From contig NZ_MQUQ01000010.1 of assembly GCF_001953865.1 (NCBI RefSeq), positions 292,996 to 356,995 of the forward strand: a stretch of 64,000 nt of DNA. Reading direction: 5' to 3'. Of this stretch, positions 17,999-26,086 are shown piece by piece (the stretch's first letter is position 1; the number at the start of each line of letters is the position of its first letter). The position numbers and the translations under genes were made by a program. The stretch comes from Amycolatopsis coloradensis. GTDB taxonomy: Bacteria > Actinomycetota > Actinomycetes > Mycobacteriales > Pseudonocardiaceae. Below the pieces are notes generated by a model. That model did not search any database, had not been told where the DNA came from, and was given only the letters and a program-made list of their open reading frames with translations.

Positions 17999-18017
17999 AT
18001 ACACCTTGTTGGTGTAT
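17999..18017. promoter_or_regulatory. Perfect inverted repeat over vapB start (probable VapBC operator)
   Basis: ATACACC (17999-18005), a 5-nt loop and GGTGTAT (18011-18017) form a perfect dyad whose right arm runs into the antitoxin start codon at 18016. VapBC complexes typically autorepress at such dyads. Binding here is inferred. Confidence 0.6.
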
Positions 18018-18237
18018 GGGTCGGACCAATATCGACATAGACGACGACCTGGTCGCTGCCGTGATGCATCGCCATGGGTTCAAAACCAAGAAGGCCGCGG
18101 TGGATTTCGCGTTGCGAAAAGCGGCGCCGGTGATCACCACCGCCGACATCCTGGGGCTGGAAGGGCTCGGTTGGGAAGCGGATCTGGACGAGATGCGTGA
18201 CGACTCCGCGGACCGCAAAGGGCGCGATGCCTCCTGA
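18016..18237 (+). CDS. vapB: VapB-type antitoxin
   Basis: 73 residues. The start MGRTNIDIDDDLVAAVMHRHG is a ribbon-helix-helix DNA-binding strand-helix, followed by TKKAAVDFALRKA, as in the VapB (DUF2191-like) antitoxins of actinobacteria. The C-terminal part (LGLEGLGWEADLDEMRDD) is the usual toxin-neutralising tail. It overlaps the vapC reading frame by 11 bp. The ORF is intact, in contrast to the toxin. Confidence 0.85.
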   Translation: MGRTNIDIDDDLVAAVMHRHGFKTKKAAVDFALRKAAPVITTADILGLEGLGWEADLDEMRDDSADRKGRDAS

Positions 18238-18648
18238 ACAACGTTGCCTGATCGACAGCTCGGTGTGGATCGACTTGCTTCGCAAGCACGCCACGCGTGC
18301 GAGAAACCTGGTCGTGGAGCCGGCCGCGCAGCCGAAGATGATCGTGACCTCTGAGCCGATCGTCATGGAACTGCTTGCGGGAGTGAGCGCCGAGGCGCTT
18401 CCGCGTCTTGAGCGGACCCTTGCCGGTTTCGTCAACTTGGGCGTCGATCCCGCGATCGACTTCGGACCGCGGCGGAGATCTCCCGGGCCGTCCGCGCCGA
18501 CGGGCACAGGGTCCGTTCCGCGATGGATTGCCTCATCGCGGCGGTGGCGGTGAGGCACAAGGCCGTGCTGATCCACAAGGACGTCGATTACGTGCGTATC
18601 GCCGAAGTCGTACCCGAACTTCGAGCCGAGGCGGTCTTCGACTCGTGA
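18227..18648 (+). pseudogene. vapC: VapC-type PIN-domain toxin, frameshifted
   Basis: The ATG at 18227 begins CLIDSSVWIDLLRKHATRA, with the first PIN aspartate, then VTSEPIVMELLAG with the conserved Glu. The frame is lost near 18461-18466: after VDPAIDF the PIN sequence continues in another frame as RTAAEISRAVRADGHRVRSA, MDCLIAAVAVRHKAVLIHKD and VDYVRIAEVVPEL to a TGA at 18648. Restoring one base (TTCGGACC to TTCCGGACC) gives one continuous protein of about 140 residues, the normal VapC length. The disrupted allele is either a real loss-of-function mutation or a sequencing error. Confidence 0.85.
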
Positions 18649-18654
18649 GCGGAG

Positions 18655-19308
18655 CTAGCTGTCCAGCACGACGGCGACGATCCCCGCGAAGTGCGCCAGC
18701 CGGGCCACCTCGGCGGCCCGGAAGTTCGGCCCACCCGGCCGCGCGACCAGCAGTGCCTTCCCGGGTTTCCCCAGCGGCGTCGCCGCGAGTTCCGTGCCCA
18801 GTTCCTTCCACGTCTCCGGGACCCAGGCCTCCTCGGCGTCGAGGATGGTGGCGCGTTCCAGCGGCAGCCACGGCAGGTCGGTGATCGGCGTCTCTGGCGC
18901 GGCGTTGGACGAAGCGAGCCGGATCGCGCCGCCCTCGGCGTGTTCGACGACGACGGCCCAGCCCGCCCGGATGATCCGCGGCACGCCCTCGGCGAGGATC
19001 TCCAGCCCCGAAGCGGGCTTCGCGGCGATCTCCTCGACCAGTTCGAGTTCGCGATGGGTGTCCAGGACCCCGGCGTACGGGCGGACGGCGTCGACCTCGA
19101 CACCGTCGACGCTTTCGGCGGCGGTGATCAGCGCGTCCGGCAGCCTGCCGGAGGGGATTTCGACGACGAGGTCGTCGACGGCGACACCGCCGCCGCGTTC
19201 GACCACGTCCACACTCAGGATGTCGGCGCCGACGGTGCCGAGCGCGGTGGCGACCGCGCCGAGGGTCCCCGGGGTGTCCGGTAATTGGACCCGGATCAGG
19301 AACGACAC
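18655..19308 (-). CDS. ACT domain-containing protein
   Basis: 217 residues. The N-terminal ACT domain (VSFLIRVQLPDTPGTLGAVA ... ADILSVDVVERGGGVAVDDL) usually binds an amino acid as regulator. The rest holds a cystathionine/GAF-like barrel (VPRIIRAGWAVVVEHAEGG; FRAAEVARLAHFAGIVAVVL). The same gene lies next to gatC in mycobacteria (Rv3013), where it is also uncharacterised. The start is GTG at 19308; the longer frame to 19434 is not family-like. It is divergent from gatC and convergent with vapC. Confidence 0.82.
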   Translation of the reverse strand: MSFLIRVQLPDTPGTLGAVATALGTVGADILSVDVVERGGGVAVDDLVVEIPSGRLPDALITAAESVDGVEVDAVRPYAGVLDTHRELELVEEIAAKPASGLEILAEGVPRIIRAGWAVVVEHAEGGAIRLASSNAAPETPITDLPWLPLERATILDAEEAWVPETWKELGTELAATPLGKPGKALLVARPGGPNFRAAEVARLAHFAGIVAVVLDS

Positions 19309-19552
19309 ACGCGCCCCTCTCGCCTCAGGCGTTCCAGCCTCGCCGTGGAACGCGCTACGCCGGGCGCTGATTGTGACAGACCGGACGAGGTAATGGGACT
19401 CACCGTCCGGCCTTCGGGATAACGAACCAGGCACTCCTTACCCGAAGTGGGAGTCCCGGCCGCGGCCTAACCCAGTCGAGTTCGCCGACGCCGCCACCAT
19501 AGACTTGCAGCTTCCGACAGAACCCGCACAGCACACCCCGGGAGTCACCCGC

Positions 19553-19852
19553 GTGCCCAACATTTCCCGCGACGAGGTCGCACACCTCGCCAAGCTCGCC
19601 AGGCTTGCCGTCACCGAGGAGGAGCTGGACGTCTTCGCAGGCCAGCTCGACCAGATCCTGGACTCGGTGGCCAAGGTGAGCGAGGTGGCGGGCGAAGATG
19701 TCCCGCCGACGTCGCACGCCGTGCCGCTGACCAACGTGTTCCGTGAGGACACGGTCCGACCGGGGCTGACCCAGCAGCAGGCGCTGGCCGGTGCGCCCGC
19801 CAGCGAAGAGGGTCGTTTCCGGGTGCCGCGGATTCTGGGAGAAGAGCAGTGA
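19553..19852 (+). CDS. gatC: Asp-tRNA(Asn)/Glu-tRNA(Gln) amidotransferase subunit GatC
   Basis: 99 residues, exactly the usual GatC length when started at GTG 19553 (PNISRDEVAHLAKLARLAVT) with GGGAG upstream. It wraps GatA and stabilises the GatCAB complex that amidates misacylated Glu-tRNA(Gln) or Asp-tRNA(Asn). The conserved C-terminal half (PTSHAVPLTNVFREDTVRPG) is present. It overlaps gatA by 4 bp (GTGA). An upstream GTG at 19505 in frame would add an atypical extension. Confidence 0.95.
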   Translation: MPNISRDEVAHLAKLARLAVTEEELDVFAGQLDQILDSVAKVSEVAGEDVPPTSHAVPLTNVFREDTVRPGLTQQQALAGAPASEEGRFRVPRILGEEQ

Positions 19853-21366
19853 CCGAACTCATCAAACTGACCGCCGCCGAACTGGCGGAGAAGATCCAGT
19901 CCCGTGAGGTCTCGGCGGTCGAGGTCGCACAGGCCCACTTGGACCGGATCGCCGAGGTCGACGACCACATCCACGCGTTCCTGCACGTGGACACCGAGGG
20001 CGCGCTCGACGCGGCCCGCGCGGTGGACGCCGACGTCGCCGAGGGCAAGGCGCCGAAGTCACCGCTCGCCGGGGTGCCGCTGGCGCTCAAGGACGTGCTG
20101 ACCACCAAGGGCATCCCGACCACCGTCGGTTCGAAGACGCTGGAGAACTGGATCCCGCCGTACGACGCCACCGTGACGCGCAAGCTGCGCGAGGCCGGTG
20201 TCGTGGTGCTCGGCAAGACCAACATGGACGAGTTCGCGATGGGCTCCTCCACGGAGAACTCCGCGTTCGGCCCGACGCACAACCCGTGGGACCACGCCCG
20301 TATCCCCGGCGGCTCCGGCGGTGGTTCCTCGGCGTCCATCGCGGCGTTCGAGGCCGCGATCGCGATCGGCACCGACACCGGCGGTTCGATCCGCCAGCCC
20401 GGCGCCGTCACCGGCACCGTCGGCGTGAAGCCGACGTACGGCGGCGTCTCTCGCTACGGTCTCGTCGCCTTCTCGTCGTCGCTCGACCAGGCAGGCCCCT
20501 GCGCGCGGACCGTGCTCGACGCCGCGCTGCTGCACGAGGTCATCGCCGGATACGACCCGATGGACTCGACCTCGATCGACGCGCCGGTCCCGCCGGTGGT
20601 CGCCGCGGCCCGCCAGGGTCTGACCGGTGACCTCAAGGGCGTCCGCGTCGGCGTGGTGAAGGAGTTCGCCGGCGACGGCTACCAGGCCGGTGTCCTGCGG
20701 TCCTTCGAAGCCGCCGTCGAGCAGCTGCGCGCGCTCGGTGCCGAGATCGTCGAGGTCTCGTGCCCCAACTTCACCTACGCGCTGCCCGCGTACTACCTGA
20801 TCGCGCCGAGCGAGTGCTCGTCGAACCTCGCCCGGTTCGACGCCATGCGCTACGGCCTGCGCGTGTCCGACGACGGCGCGCACAGCGCCGAAGAGGTCAT
20901 GTCGCTCACCCGTGAGAAGGGCTTCGGCCCCGAGGTCAAGCGCCGCATCATGCTCGGCACGTACGCCCTGTCCTCGGGCTACTACGACGCCTACTACGGC
21001 TCGGCGCAGAAGGTCCGCACGCTCATCACGCGCGACTTCGAAGCCGCGTACGAAAAGGTGGACGTGCTGGTCTCGCCGACCACGCCGACCACCGCGTTCA
21101 AGATCGGCGAGCGCGTCGACGACCCGATGGCGATGTACCTCGCGGACCTCTGCACCATCCCGTCGAACCTCGCGGGCAACGCCGCGATGAGCGTCCCGAG
21201 TGGACTGTCACACGAGGACGGCTTGCCGGTTGGCCTCCAGATCATGGCCCCGGCGATGGCCGACGACAGGCTGTACCGCGTCGGCGCCGCCTACGAGGTC
21301 GCGCGCGACGCCGCCAACGGTGGCTCGCTGGTGCACGAGGTTCCTGAGCTGGGAGGAAAGAAGTGA
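19849..21366 (+). CDS. gatA: Glutamyl-tRNA(Gln) amidotransferase subunit A
   Basis: 505 residues of the amidase signature family. Visible are the catalytic Lys (GVPLALKDV near residue 80), the glycine- and serine-rich signature GGSGGGSSASIAAFEAAIA near 158 with the cis-Ser, and TDTGGSIRQPG carrying the nucleophilic Ser near 180. It hydrolyses glutamine to ammonia for GatB. It is translationally coupled to gatC and gatB by 4-bp overlaps. Confidence 0.97.
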   Translation: MTELIKLTAAELAEKIQSREVSAVEVAQAHLDRIAEVDDHIHAFLHVDTEGALDAARAVDADVAEGKAPKSPLAGVPLALKDVLTTKGIPTTVGSKTLENWIPPYDATVTRKLREAGVVVLGKTNMDEFAMGSSTENSAFGPTHNPWDHARIPGGSGGGSSASIAAFEAAIAIGTDTGGSIRQPGAVTGTVGVKPTYGGVSRYGLVAFSSSLDQAGPCARTVLDAALLHEVIAGYDPMDSTSIDAPVPPVVAAARQGLTGDLKGVRVGVVKEFAGDGYQAGVLRSFEAAVEQLRALGAEIVEVSCPNFTYALPAYYLIAPSECSSNLARFDAMRYGLRVSDDGAHSAEEVMSLTREKGFGPEVKRRIMLGTYALSSGYYDAYYGSAQKVRTLITRDFEAAYEKVDVLVSPTTPTTAFKIGERVDDPMAMYLADLCTIPSNLAGNAAMSVPSGLSHEDGLPVGLQIMAPAMADDRLYRVGAAYEVARDAANGGSLVHEVPELGGKK

Positions 21367-22868
21367 CCGCCGTGGTTGAGTTGATGGACTACGCCGACGT
21401 CATCGAGCGGTTCGACCCGGTGCTGGGCCTCGAGGTGCACGTCGAGCTGAACACGAACACCAAGATGTTCTGCGGCTGCGCCAACGAGTTCGGCGGCGAG
21501 CCGAACACCAAGGTCTGCCCGACCTGTCTCGGGATGCCCGGTGCGCTGCCGGTCGTCAACGGCAAGGCGATCGAAGGCGCGATCCGCATCGGCCTCGCGC
21601 TCAACTGCGAGATCGCGCAGTGGTGCCGGTTCGCCAGGAAGAACTACTTCTACCCGGACATGCCGAAGAACTTCCAGACGTCGCAATACGACGAGCCGAT
21701 CGCCTTCAACGGCTACCTCGACGTGACGCTGGACGACGGCGAGGTCGTGCGCGTGGAGATCGAGCGCGCGCACATGGAGGAGGACACCGGCAAGTCGCTG
21801 CACGTCGGCGGCGCCACCGGTCGCATCCACGGCGCCGAGCACTCGCTGCTCGACTACAACCGCGCCGGCGTGCCGCTGATCGAGATCGTCACCAAGACGA
21901 TCGAGCACACCGGCGAGCGTGCCCCCGAGGTCGCGCGGGCGTACGTGAGCGCGCTGCGGGATCTGCTGAGCGCGCTGAACGTCTCCGACGTCCGCATGGA
22001 CCAGGGTTCCCTGCGCTGCGACGCGAACGTGTCGCTGATGGCCAAGGACGCGACCGAGTTCGGCACGCGCACCGAGACCAAGAACGTCAACTCGCTGCGC
22101 AGCGTCGAGCGCGCCGTGCGGTACGAGATGACCCGCCAGGCGGCGATTCTCGCCGAGGGCGGCTCGATCAAGCAGGAGACGCGGCACTTCCAGGAGGCCG
22201 ACGGCACCACGTCACCCGGCCGCACCAAGGAGACCGCCGAGGACTACCGGTACTTCCCGGAGCCCGACCTGGTGCCGATCGCGCCGTCGCGCGAGTGGGT
22301 CGAGGAGCTGCGCAAGACGCTGCCGGAGATGCCTTCGGAGCGCCGCAAGCGCATCCAGCGCGAATGGAACCTGACCGACGAGGCGTTGCGCGACCTGCTC
22401 AACGTCGGCGCGGTCGACCTGGTCGCCGCGACCGTCGAGGCGGGCGCGACCCCGGACGAGGCCCGCAGCTGGTGGGTCAACACGCTGGCGCAGGAGGCCA
22501 ACTCCCGCGAGATCGAACTCGCCGAGCTGACGATCACGCCGTCGCAGCTGGCCGACGTCATCGGCCTGGTCAAATCCGGTGAGCTGACCAACAAGCTGGC
22601 CAAGGAGGTCGTGCAGGGCGTCCTCGCCGGCGAGGGTTCGCCCGCCGAGGTCGTCGAGAAGCGCGGCCTGAAGGTCGTCTCCGACGACTCCGCGCTCATC
22701 GCGGCGGTCGACGAGGCGCTGGCCGCGCAACCGGACGTCGCCGAGAAGATCCGCGGCGGCAAGGTGGCCGCGGCCGGGGCGATCGTCGGCGCGGTCATGA
22801 AGGCCACCAAGGGCCAGGCCGACGCCAAGCGCGTGCGCGAACTGATCGTCGAGCGAGTCGGTGCCTGA
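21363..22868 (+). CDS. gatB: Glutamyl-tRNA(Gln) amidotransferase subunit B
   Basis: 501 residues. The cradle domain holds LGLEVHVELNTNTKMFC near residue 20, zinc-type cysteines (CGCANEF then KVCPTCLGMPG) and the RKNYFYPDMPKNFQ substrate loop. The C-terminal YqeY-like tail domain ends GAIVGAVMKATKGQADAKR. It activates the misacylated tRNA with ATP and transfers ammonia from GatA. It starts at GTG 21363, 4 bp inside gatA. Presence of gatCAB fits organisms lacking glutaminyl-tRNA synthetase. Confidence 0.97.
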   Translation: MTAVVELMDYADVIERFDPVLGLEVHVELNTNTKMFCGCANEFGGEPNTKVCPTCLGMPGALPVVNGKAIEGAIRIGLALNCEIAQWCRFARKNYFYPDMPKNFQTSQYDEPIAFNGYLDVTLDDGEVVRVEIERAHMEEDTGKSLHVGGATGRIHGAEHSLLDYNRAGVPLIEIVTKTIEHTGERAPEVARAYVSALRDLLSALNVSDVRMDQGSLRCDANVSLMAKDATEFGTRTETKNVNSLRSVERAVRYEMTRQAAILAEGGSIKQETRHFQEADGTTSPGRTKETAEDYRYFPEPDLVPIAPSREWVEELRKTLPEMPSERRKRIQREWNLTDEALRDLLNVGAVDLVAATVEAGATPDEARSWWVNTLAQEANSREIELAELTITPSQLADVIGLVKSGELTNKLAKEVVQGVLAGEGSPAEVVEKRGLKVVSDDSALIAAVDEALAAQPDVAEKIRGGKVAAAGAIVGAVMKATKGQADAKRVRELIVERVGA

Positions 22869-23367
22869 CCTCGCTTTGAAGAAGGTCACCTGGCGTGAGT
22901 GGCTCGGCTTCGCGGCCGGGCTGCTCGCGCTGGTGGCCTTGTTCCTGCCGTGGCTGACGCTGACCGCGTCGCGCCCGGAGATCGAGGACGTACTGACGAC
23001 GTTGCCCGCCGCCGACGTCACGCGTGACGCTTGGCGCGCGGGCTTCCTCGCCTGGGCGCCGGTCTTCCTGCTGTTCCTGCCCGGTCTCGCCGTCGTGCTG
23101 TTCGGCCGCGTCGACGCCGTCCGCCGCGCGGGTTTGCCGCATCTGTGGCTGATGGCGGCCATCGGCGCGCTCCTGCTGATGGCACTCGGCTGGCTGACCC
23201 TCGACTGGCAGTTCGACGCCGACCAGCGGGGAATCCTCTCCGCCGCCGGTATCGAGATCGGGACCGGACTGGGCCGCCACCTCGGCCTGCTCGCCGCGGT
23301 GATCTCCGCCGTCGTCGCCTTCTTCGACGTCCGGGTCCTCCGCGCCGAGACCCGCACCCGCCGCTGA
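22861..23367 (+). CDS. Four-helix membrane protein, unknown function
   Basis: 168 residues with four predicted transmembrane helices (about 13-35, 61-80, 93-115 and 138-155), e.g. GFAAGLLALVALFLPWLTL and VFLLFLPGLAVVLF. It has a basic C-terminus (RAETRTRR). I do not recognise the family. It begins at GTG 22861, overlapping the gatB stop by 8 nt, so it is probably co-translated with gatCAB. No evidence links it to tRNA amidation beyond this coupling. Confidence 0.78.
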   Translation: MPDLALKKVTWREWLGFAAGLLALVALFLPWLTLTASRPEIEDVLTTLPAADVTRDAWRAGFLAWAPVFLLFLPGLAVVLFGRVDAVRRAGLPHLWLMAAIGALLLMALGWLTLDWQFDADQRGILSAAGIEIGTGLGRHLGLLAAVISAVVAFFDVRVLRAETRTRR

Positions 23368-23372
23368 CACCC

Positions 23373-23549
23373 TTCCCGCGATTAGTCCTCTAGTTGCGGG
23401 ACCCTCCTGCGTCACCCAGGCGTGCTCGGACGGCGAACACACGTGATCAGACGGCGATCACGCGTGCTTGGACGGCGAACTCGCGTGATCAGACGGCGAT
23501 CACGCGAGTCACGCCCTCCTCTCTCGCAAGTAGTCCTCTAATCGCGGGA
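23373..23549. repeat. Repeat-rich spacer: two family-U hairpins flanking a 42-bp tandem duplication
   Basis: A family-U hairpin (CCGCGATTAG, TCCT loop, CTAGTTGCGG) lies at 23373-23399 and another at 23523-23549. Between them a 42-bp unit starting CGTGCTYGGACGGCGAAC is repeated directly at 23421-23462 and 23463-23504 with about 4 differences. Each unit contains GTGATCAGACGGCGATCAC, itself an inverted repeat. The whole 177 bp precedes the ORF at 23560. Confidence 0.8.
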
Positions 23550-23559
23550 GAGGGCGCCC

Positions 23560-23929
23560 GTGCTGACCGTGCCCACCACCGGCGACGGCGGCGCCGTCGC
23601 GGACCAGGCCCGCTGGTACGCCGACCAGATCCGGCGGAACGGCGATCCCGGCCGGTTGCGCCAGACCTACATTGCCAGGGGCGGCCAACGCCGCCGAGGA
23701 GATTGGACGCTGGCCTGCCACGGACGCGCGGCGCCTCACCTCGGCCGCGATCGCCTGCGGTCCGGACCATCTGCTGGTGCCGGATCTGTCCGGCCCGGAT
23801 TTCAAGGAGAAGCCCGTCCCGCCGTCGTTCGTCCGGTTCACCCCGCCGGTGTTCCCCGGCCGTCCCGGTGAGGCCCGGCCGGGGCGGCTCAGTCCTTGCC
23901 GCCCCCGCCGGACGCGGCGGTCGGCGTGA
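23560..23929 (+). pseudogene. Small ORF of unknown function, apparently frameshifted
   Basis: GTG 23560, with GGGAGAGGG upstream, opens a GC3-rich frame (DQARWYADQIRRNGDPGRLR then QTYIAR) that loses coding character at about 23677-23681 in a run of four Gs. Coding character resumes one frame over as AANAAEEIGRWPATDARRLT, AAIACGPDHLLVPDLSGPDF and KEKPVPPSFVRFTPPVFPG to a TGA at 23929. Removing one G joins the parts into about 122 residues. I do not recognise the family. The last 41 bp overlap the convergent lipoprotein gene. It may be a real mutation or a sequencing error. Confidence 0.55.
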
Positions 23930-25112
23930 TGATGACGACGCGGTCGTCACTCGACACCGGCGCGCCGCCGTCCTTGTTGATCGTGCCGACCAGCGCGATC
24001 TGCGGGTTGATCATGCTCATGGAAGCCAGGCGGCCGAAGGTCTTCGGCGGTTTGCCGACCTTGCCGTCCAGGTAGACGTTGGGTTTGCCGGTGATCGCGC
24101 CGTCCGGGGTCACCGGCAGGTTCTGCAGATTCCCGGCGATGGAGGTCGCCACGGAGAGATAGCCGGTGGCGCCGACGAAGTCCGCGCATCCCGCGACGCC
24201 GGGTTTGTCCGGCCAGGTCCACGCCGGGGTGGTCAGCGGTTTGCCCGCGCTGAGCCGGTAGACGACGTCCTTGTCCGCCAGTCTGTCGGTCAGCCACATC
24301 CGCGAACCGGCCTGGTCGCGGCACAACCCGCCGGGCGAGTGCACACCGGTCGAGAAGACCGCCGAACCCGCCGTCGGGTTGCCCGGCGCCGGCTTGCCGG
24401 AGGTGTCGATGCGCAGCACCTTCCCGGCCAGCGACGCCGGATCGGCCGCCAGTCCGGCGTTGCCCGCGTCGCCGGTGGCGATCAGGAGCGCACCCTTGGC
24501 GTCGGTGCCGATCGCGCCGCGGTTGCCGGTGGCGCCCTTGGGAATGCCGGTCAGCACCGGTTTCGGCGCCTGGCCCTTCGCCAGCCGGACGACCCGGTTG
24601 TCGGCCGGGGTGGTGATGTAGGCGAAGACCAGCTGGTCTTCGGCGAAACCGGGGGACAGGGCGAGCGAGGTGAGACCGCCGTCACCGGAGCCGTCCACCG
24701 GGATGGTGGCCCAGGCGGCCGGGTCCTTCTCCGCGGCGGCGAGCAAGATCCGGCCGCTCTTGCGTTCCCCCGCGAGCGCGCTGGGGGCGGAGCCGTCGCC
24801 GGGGATCGCGGCCACGGCGGCTACGGTGTCCAGGCAGGTCGCGATGACGGTCTTGTCGAAGTCCTTGCAGCCCTGCGGTGGTGGAACCGGGGTCGGCGTC
24901 TGGTTCGGTCCGCCGCCGCGGCCGGGACCGGAGTCGCCCGCTTCACCGCCGGGCCCGACCTGGGGCGGGACCTCGGGGGACGGCGGGTTGACCGGCGTGA
25001 ACCTCTGCCCGGCGGCCGTGTTGTCGAAATCGGCGCAGCCGGAGAGCAGCAGCGCGCCGCAGGCCAGCAAAGCCAGCGGTGCGGTCCATTTCCGCCGGTA
25101 CCTGGTACGCAC
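23889..25112 (-). CDS. PQQ-type glucose/sorbosone dehydrogenase-like lipoprotein (LppZ-like)
   Basis: 407 residues. The N-terminal lipoprotein signal (RRKWTAPLALLACGALLLSG then Cys about 26, lipobox LLSGC) is followed by a Pro/Gly-rich linker (about 40-80). The beta-propeller domain of the glucose/sorbosone dehydrogenase family has GDGGLTSLALSPGFAEDQLV near 142, LLIATGDAGN near 208 and VFSTGVHSPGGL near 245. Homologues act on cell-envelope or extracellular sugars, but cofactor use here is uncertain. It corresponds in position to Rv3006 (lppZ). It is exported and membrane-anchored. Confidence 0.88.
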   Translation of the reverse strand: MRTRYRRKWTAPLALLACGALLLSGCADFDNTAAGQRFTPVNPPSPEVPPQVGPGGEAGDSGPGRGGGPNQTPTPVPPPQGCKDFDKTVIATCLDTVAAVAAIPGDGSAPSALAGERKSGRILLAAAEKDPAAWATIPVDGSGDGGLTSLALSPGFAEDQLVFAYITTPADNRVVRLAKGQAPKPVLTGIPKGATGNRGAIGTDAKGALLIATGDAGNAGLAADPASLAGKVLRIDTSGKPAPGNPTAGSAVFSTGVHSPGGLCRDQAGSRMWLTDRLADKDVVYRLSAGKPLTTPAWTWPDKPGVAGCADFVGATGYLSVATSIAGNLQNLPVTPDGAITGKPNVYLDGKVGKPPKTFGRLASMSMINPQIALVGTINKDGGAPVSSDDRVVIITPTAASGGGGKD

Positions 25113-25175
25113 GGGGCCAGCCTAGGTGGGCCTGCGTGAGCCACGGGTAAGCGGCACTGGATTACCGTGGTGATC

Positions 25176-26081
25176 ATGACGGTAACCGTGCTCGTGCCCG
25201 ACGAAGAGGGAGTGGCCGCGCTTTCGGAGATCGAAGGCGTGCGTCCGGTGGTGTACCGCCGGGGGGAGTCAGTACCGGCCGAAGCCGCCGTGGCCGAGGT
25301 CCTGGTGACCGGTGACCGGCCCACCGACGAGATGTGGCGTGAGCTGCCGAACGTCAAACTCGTGCAGTTGCTGGTGGCCGGGGCCGAGGACTGGATCGGC
25401 AAGGTGCCGGCCGGCGTCCTGCTCTCGACCTGCCGCGGCGCGCACGGCGGAAGCTCCGCCGAATGGGTCGTCGCGGTCCTCCTGGCGATCTACCGCGGTC
25501 TCGACGGATTCGCCGACGGCCTGCGGCGGAAACACTGGGAACGCCGGACCACCGACACCCTGCAAGGCAAGAAGGCCCTCATCGTCGGCGCGGGCGACCT
25601 CGGCAGGCACCTGCGGCGTCGGCTGGAGACCTTCGACGTGCGGTGCACGATGGTCGGCGCGACCGCCCGCGAGGGGGTGCACGGCGTCGGCGAACTCCCC
25701 GGCCTGCTGCCCGAACACGACATCACGGTCCTGATGGTGCCGCTCACCCAGCACACCCAGGGGCTGGTCGACGCGGAATTCCTGGCTGCGATGCCGGACG
25801 GGGCGATCCTCGTCAACGTGTCGAGGGGACCGGTCGTCGTCACCGACGCACTCGTCGCGGAACTCGCGTCGGGACGGCTGCGCGCCGCCCTCGACGTCAC
25901 CGATCCCGAACCACTGCCCGGCGGGCATCCGCTGTGGGACGTGCCGGGACTGCTGCTGACGCCGCACGTCGCGGGCGCGGTGAGCGGGCGACGGCAGCGC
26001 GCGTACGCGGTGGTGGTCCGGGAGCTGAGCCATTATTTGAGCGGAGAGCTGCCGAAGAACCTGGTCCACGGCGAATACTGA
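25176..26081 (+). CDS. D-isomer-specific 2-hydroxyacid dehydrogenase
   Basis: 301 residues. The NAD(P) Rossmann motif is ALIVGAGDLGRHLRRRLE near residue 135. Downstream blocks are ILVNVSRGPVVVTDALV (catalytic Arg region, near 215), DVTDPEPLPGGHPLWDVPG (near 245) and TPHVAGAVSGRR (catalytic His, near 265). The substrate is unknown. A TACCGT box at 25164-25169 lies 6 nt before the ATG, suggesting a leaderless mRNA. GTGs at 25167 and 25170 are alternative starts. Confidence 0.92.
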   Translation: MTVTVLVPDEEGVAALSEIEGVRPVVYRRGESVPAEAAVAEVLVTGDRPTDEMWRELPNVKLVQLLVAGAEDWIGKVPAGVLLSTCRGAHGGSSAEWVVAVLLAIYRGLDGFADGLRRKHWERRTTDTLQGKKALIVGAGDLGRHLRRRLETFDVRCTMVGATAREGVHGVGELPGLLPEHDITVLMVPLTQHTQGLVDAEFLAAMPDGAILVNVSRGPVVVTDALVAELASGRLRAALDVTDPEPLPGGHPLWDVPGLLLTPHVAGAVSGRRQRAYAVVVRELSHYLSGELPKNLVHGEY

Positions 26082-26086
26082 TCAGC

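Noticed and set aside
18227..18648. Programmed ribosomal frameshift in vapC
   Set aside because: No slippery heptamer at the junction, and intact VapC genes are single-frame; mutation or sequencing error is simpler.
23421..23504. Tandem 42-bp repeats as a CRISPR array
   Set aside because: Two directly abutting copies with no spacers and no cas genes.
24271..25125. Plus-strand ORFs opposite the LppZ-like lipoprotein
   Set aside because: Shadows of a clear lipoprotein gene with signal peptide and beta-propeller motifs on the minus strand.
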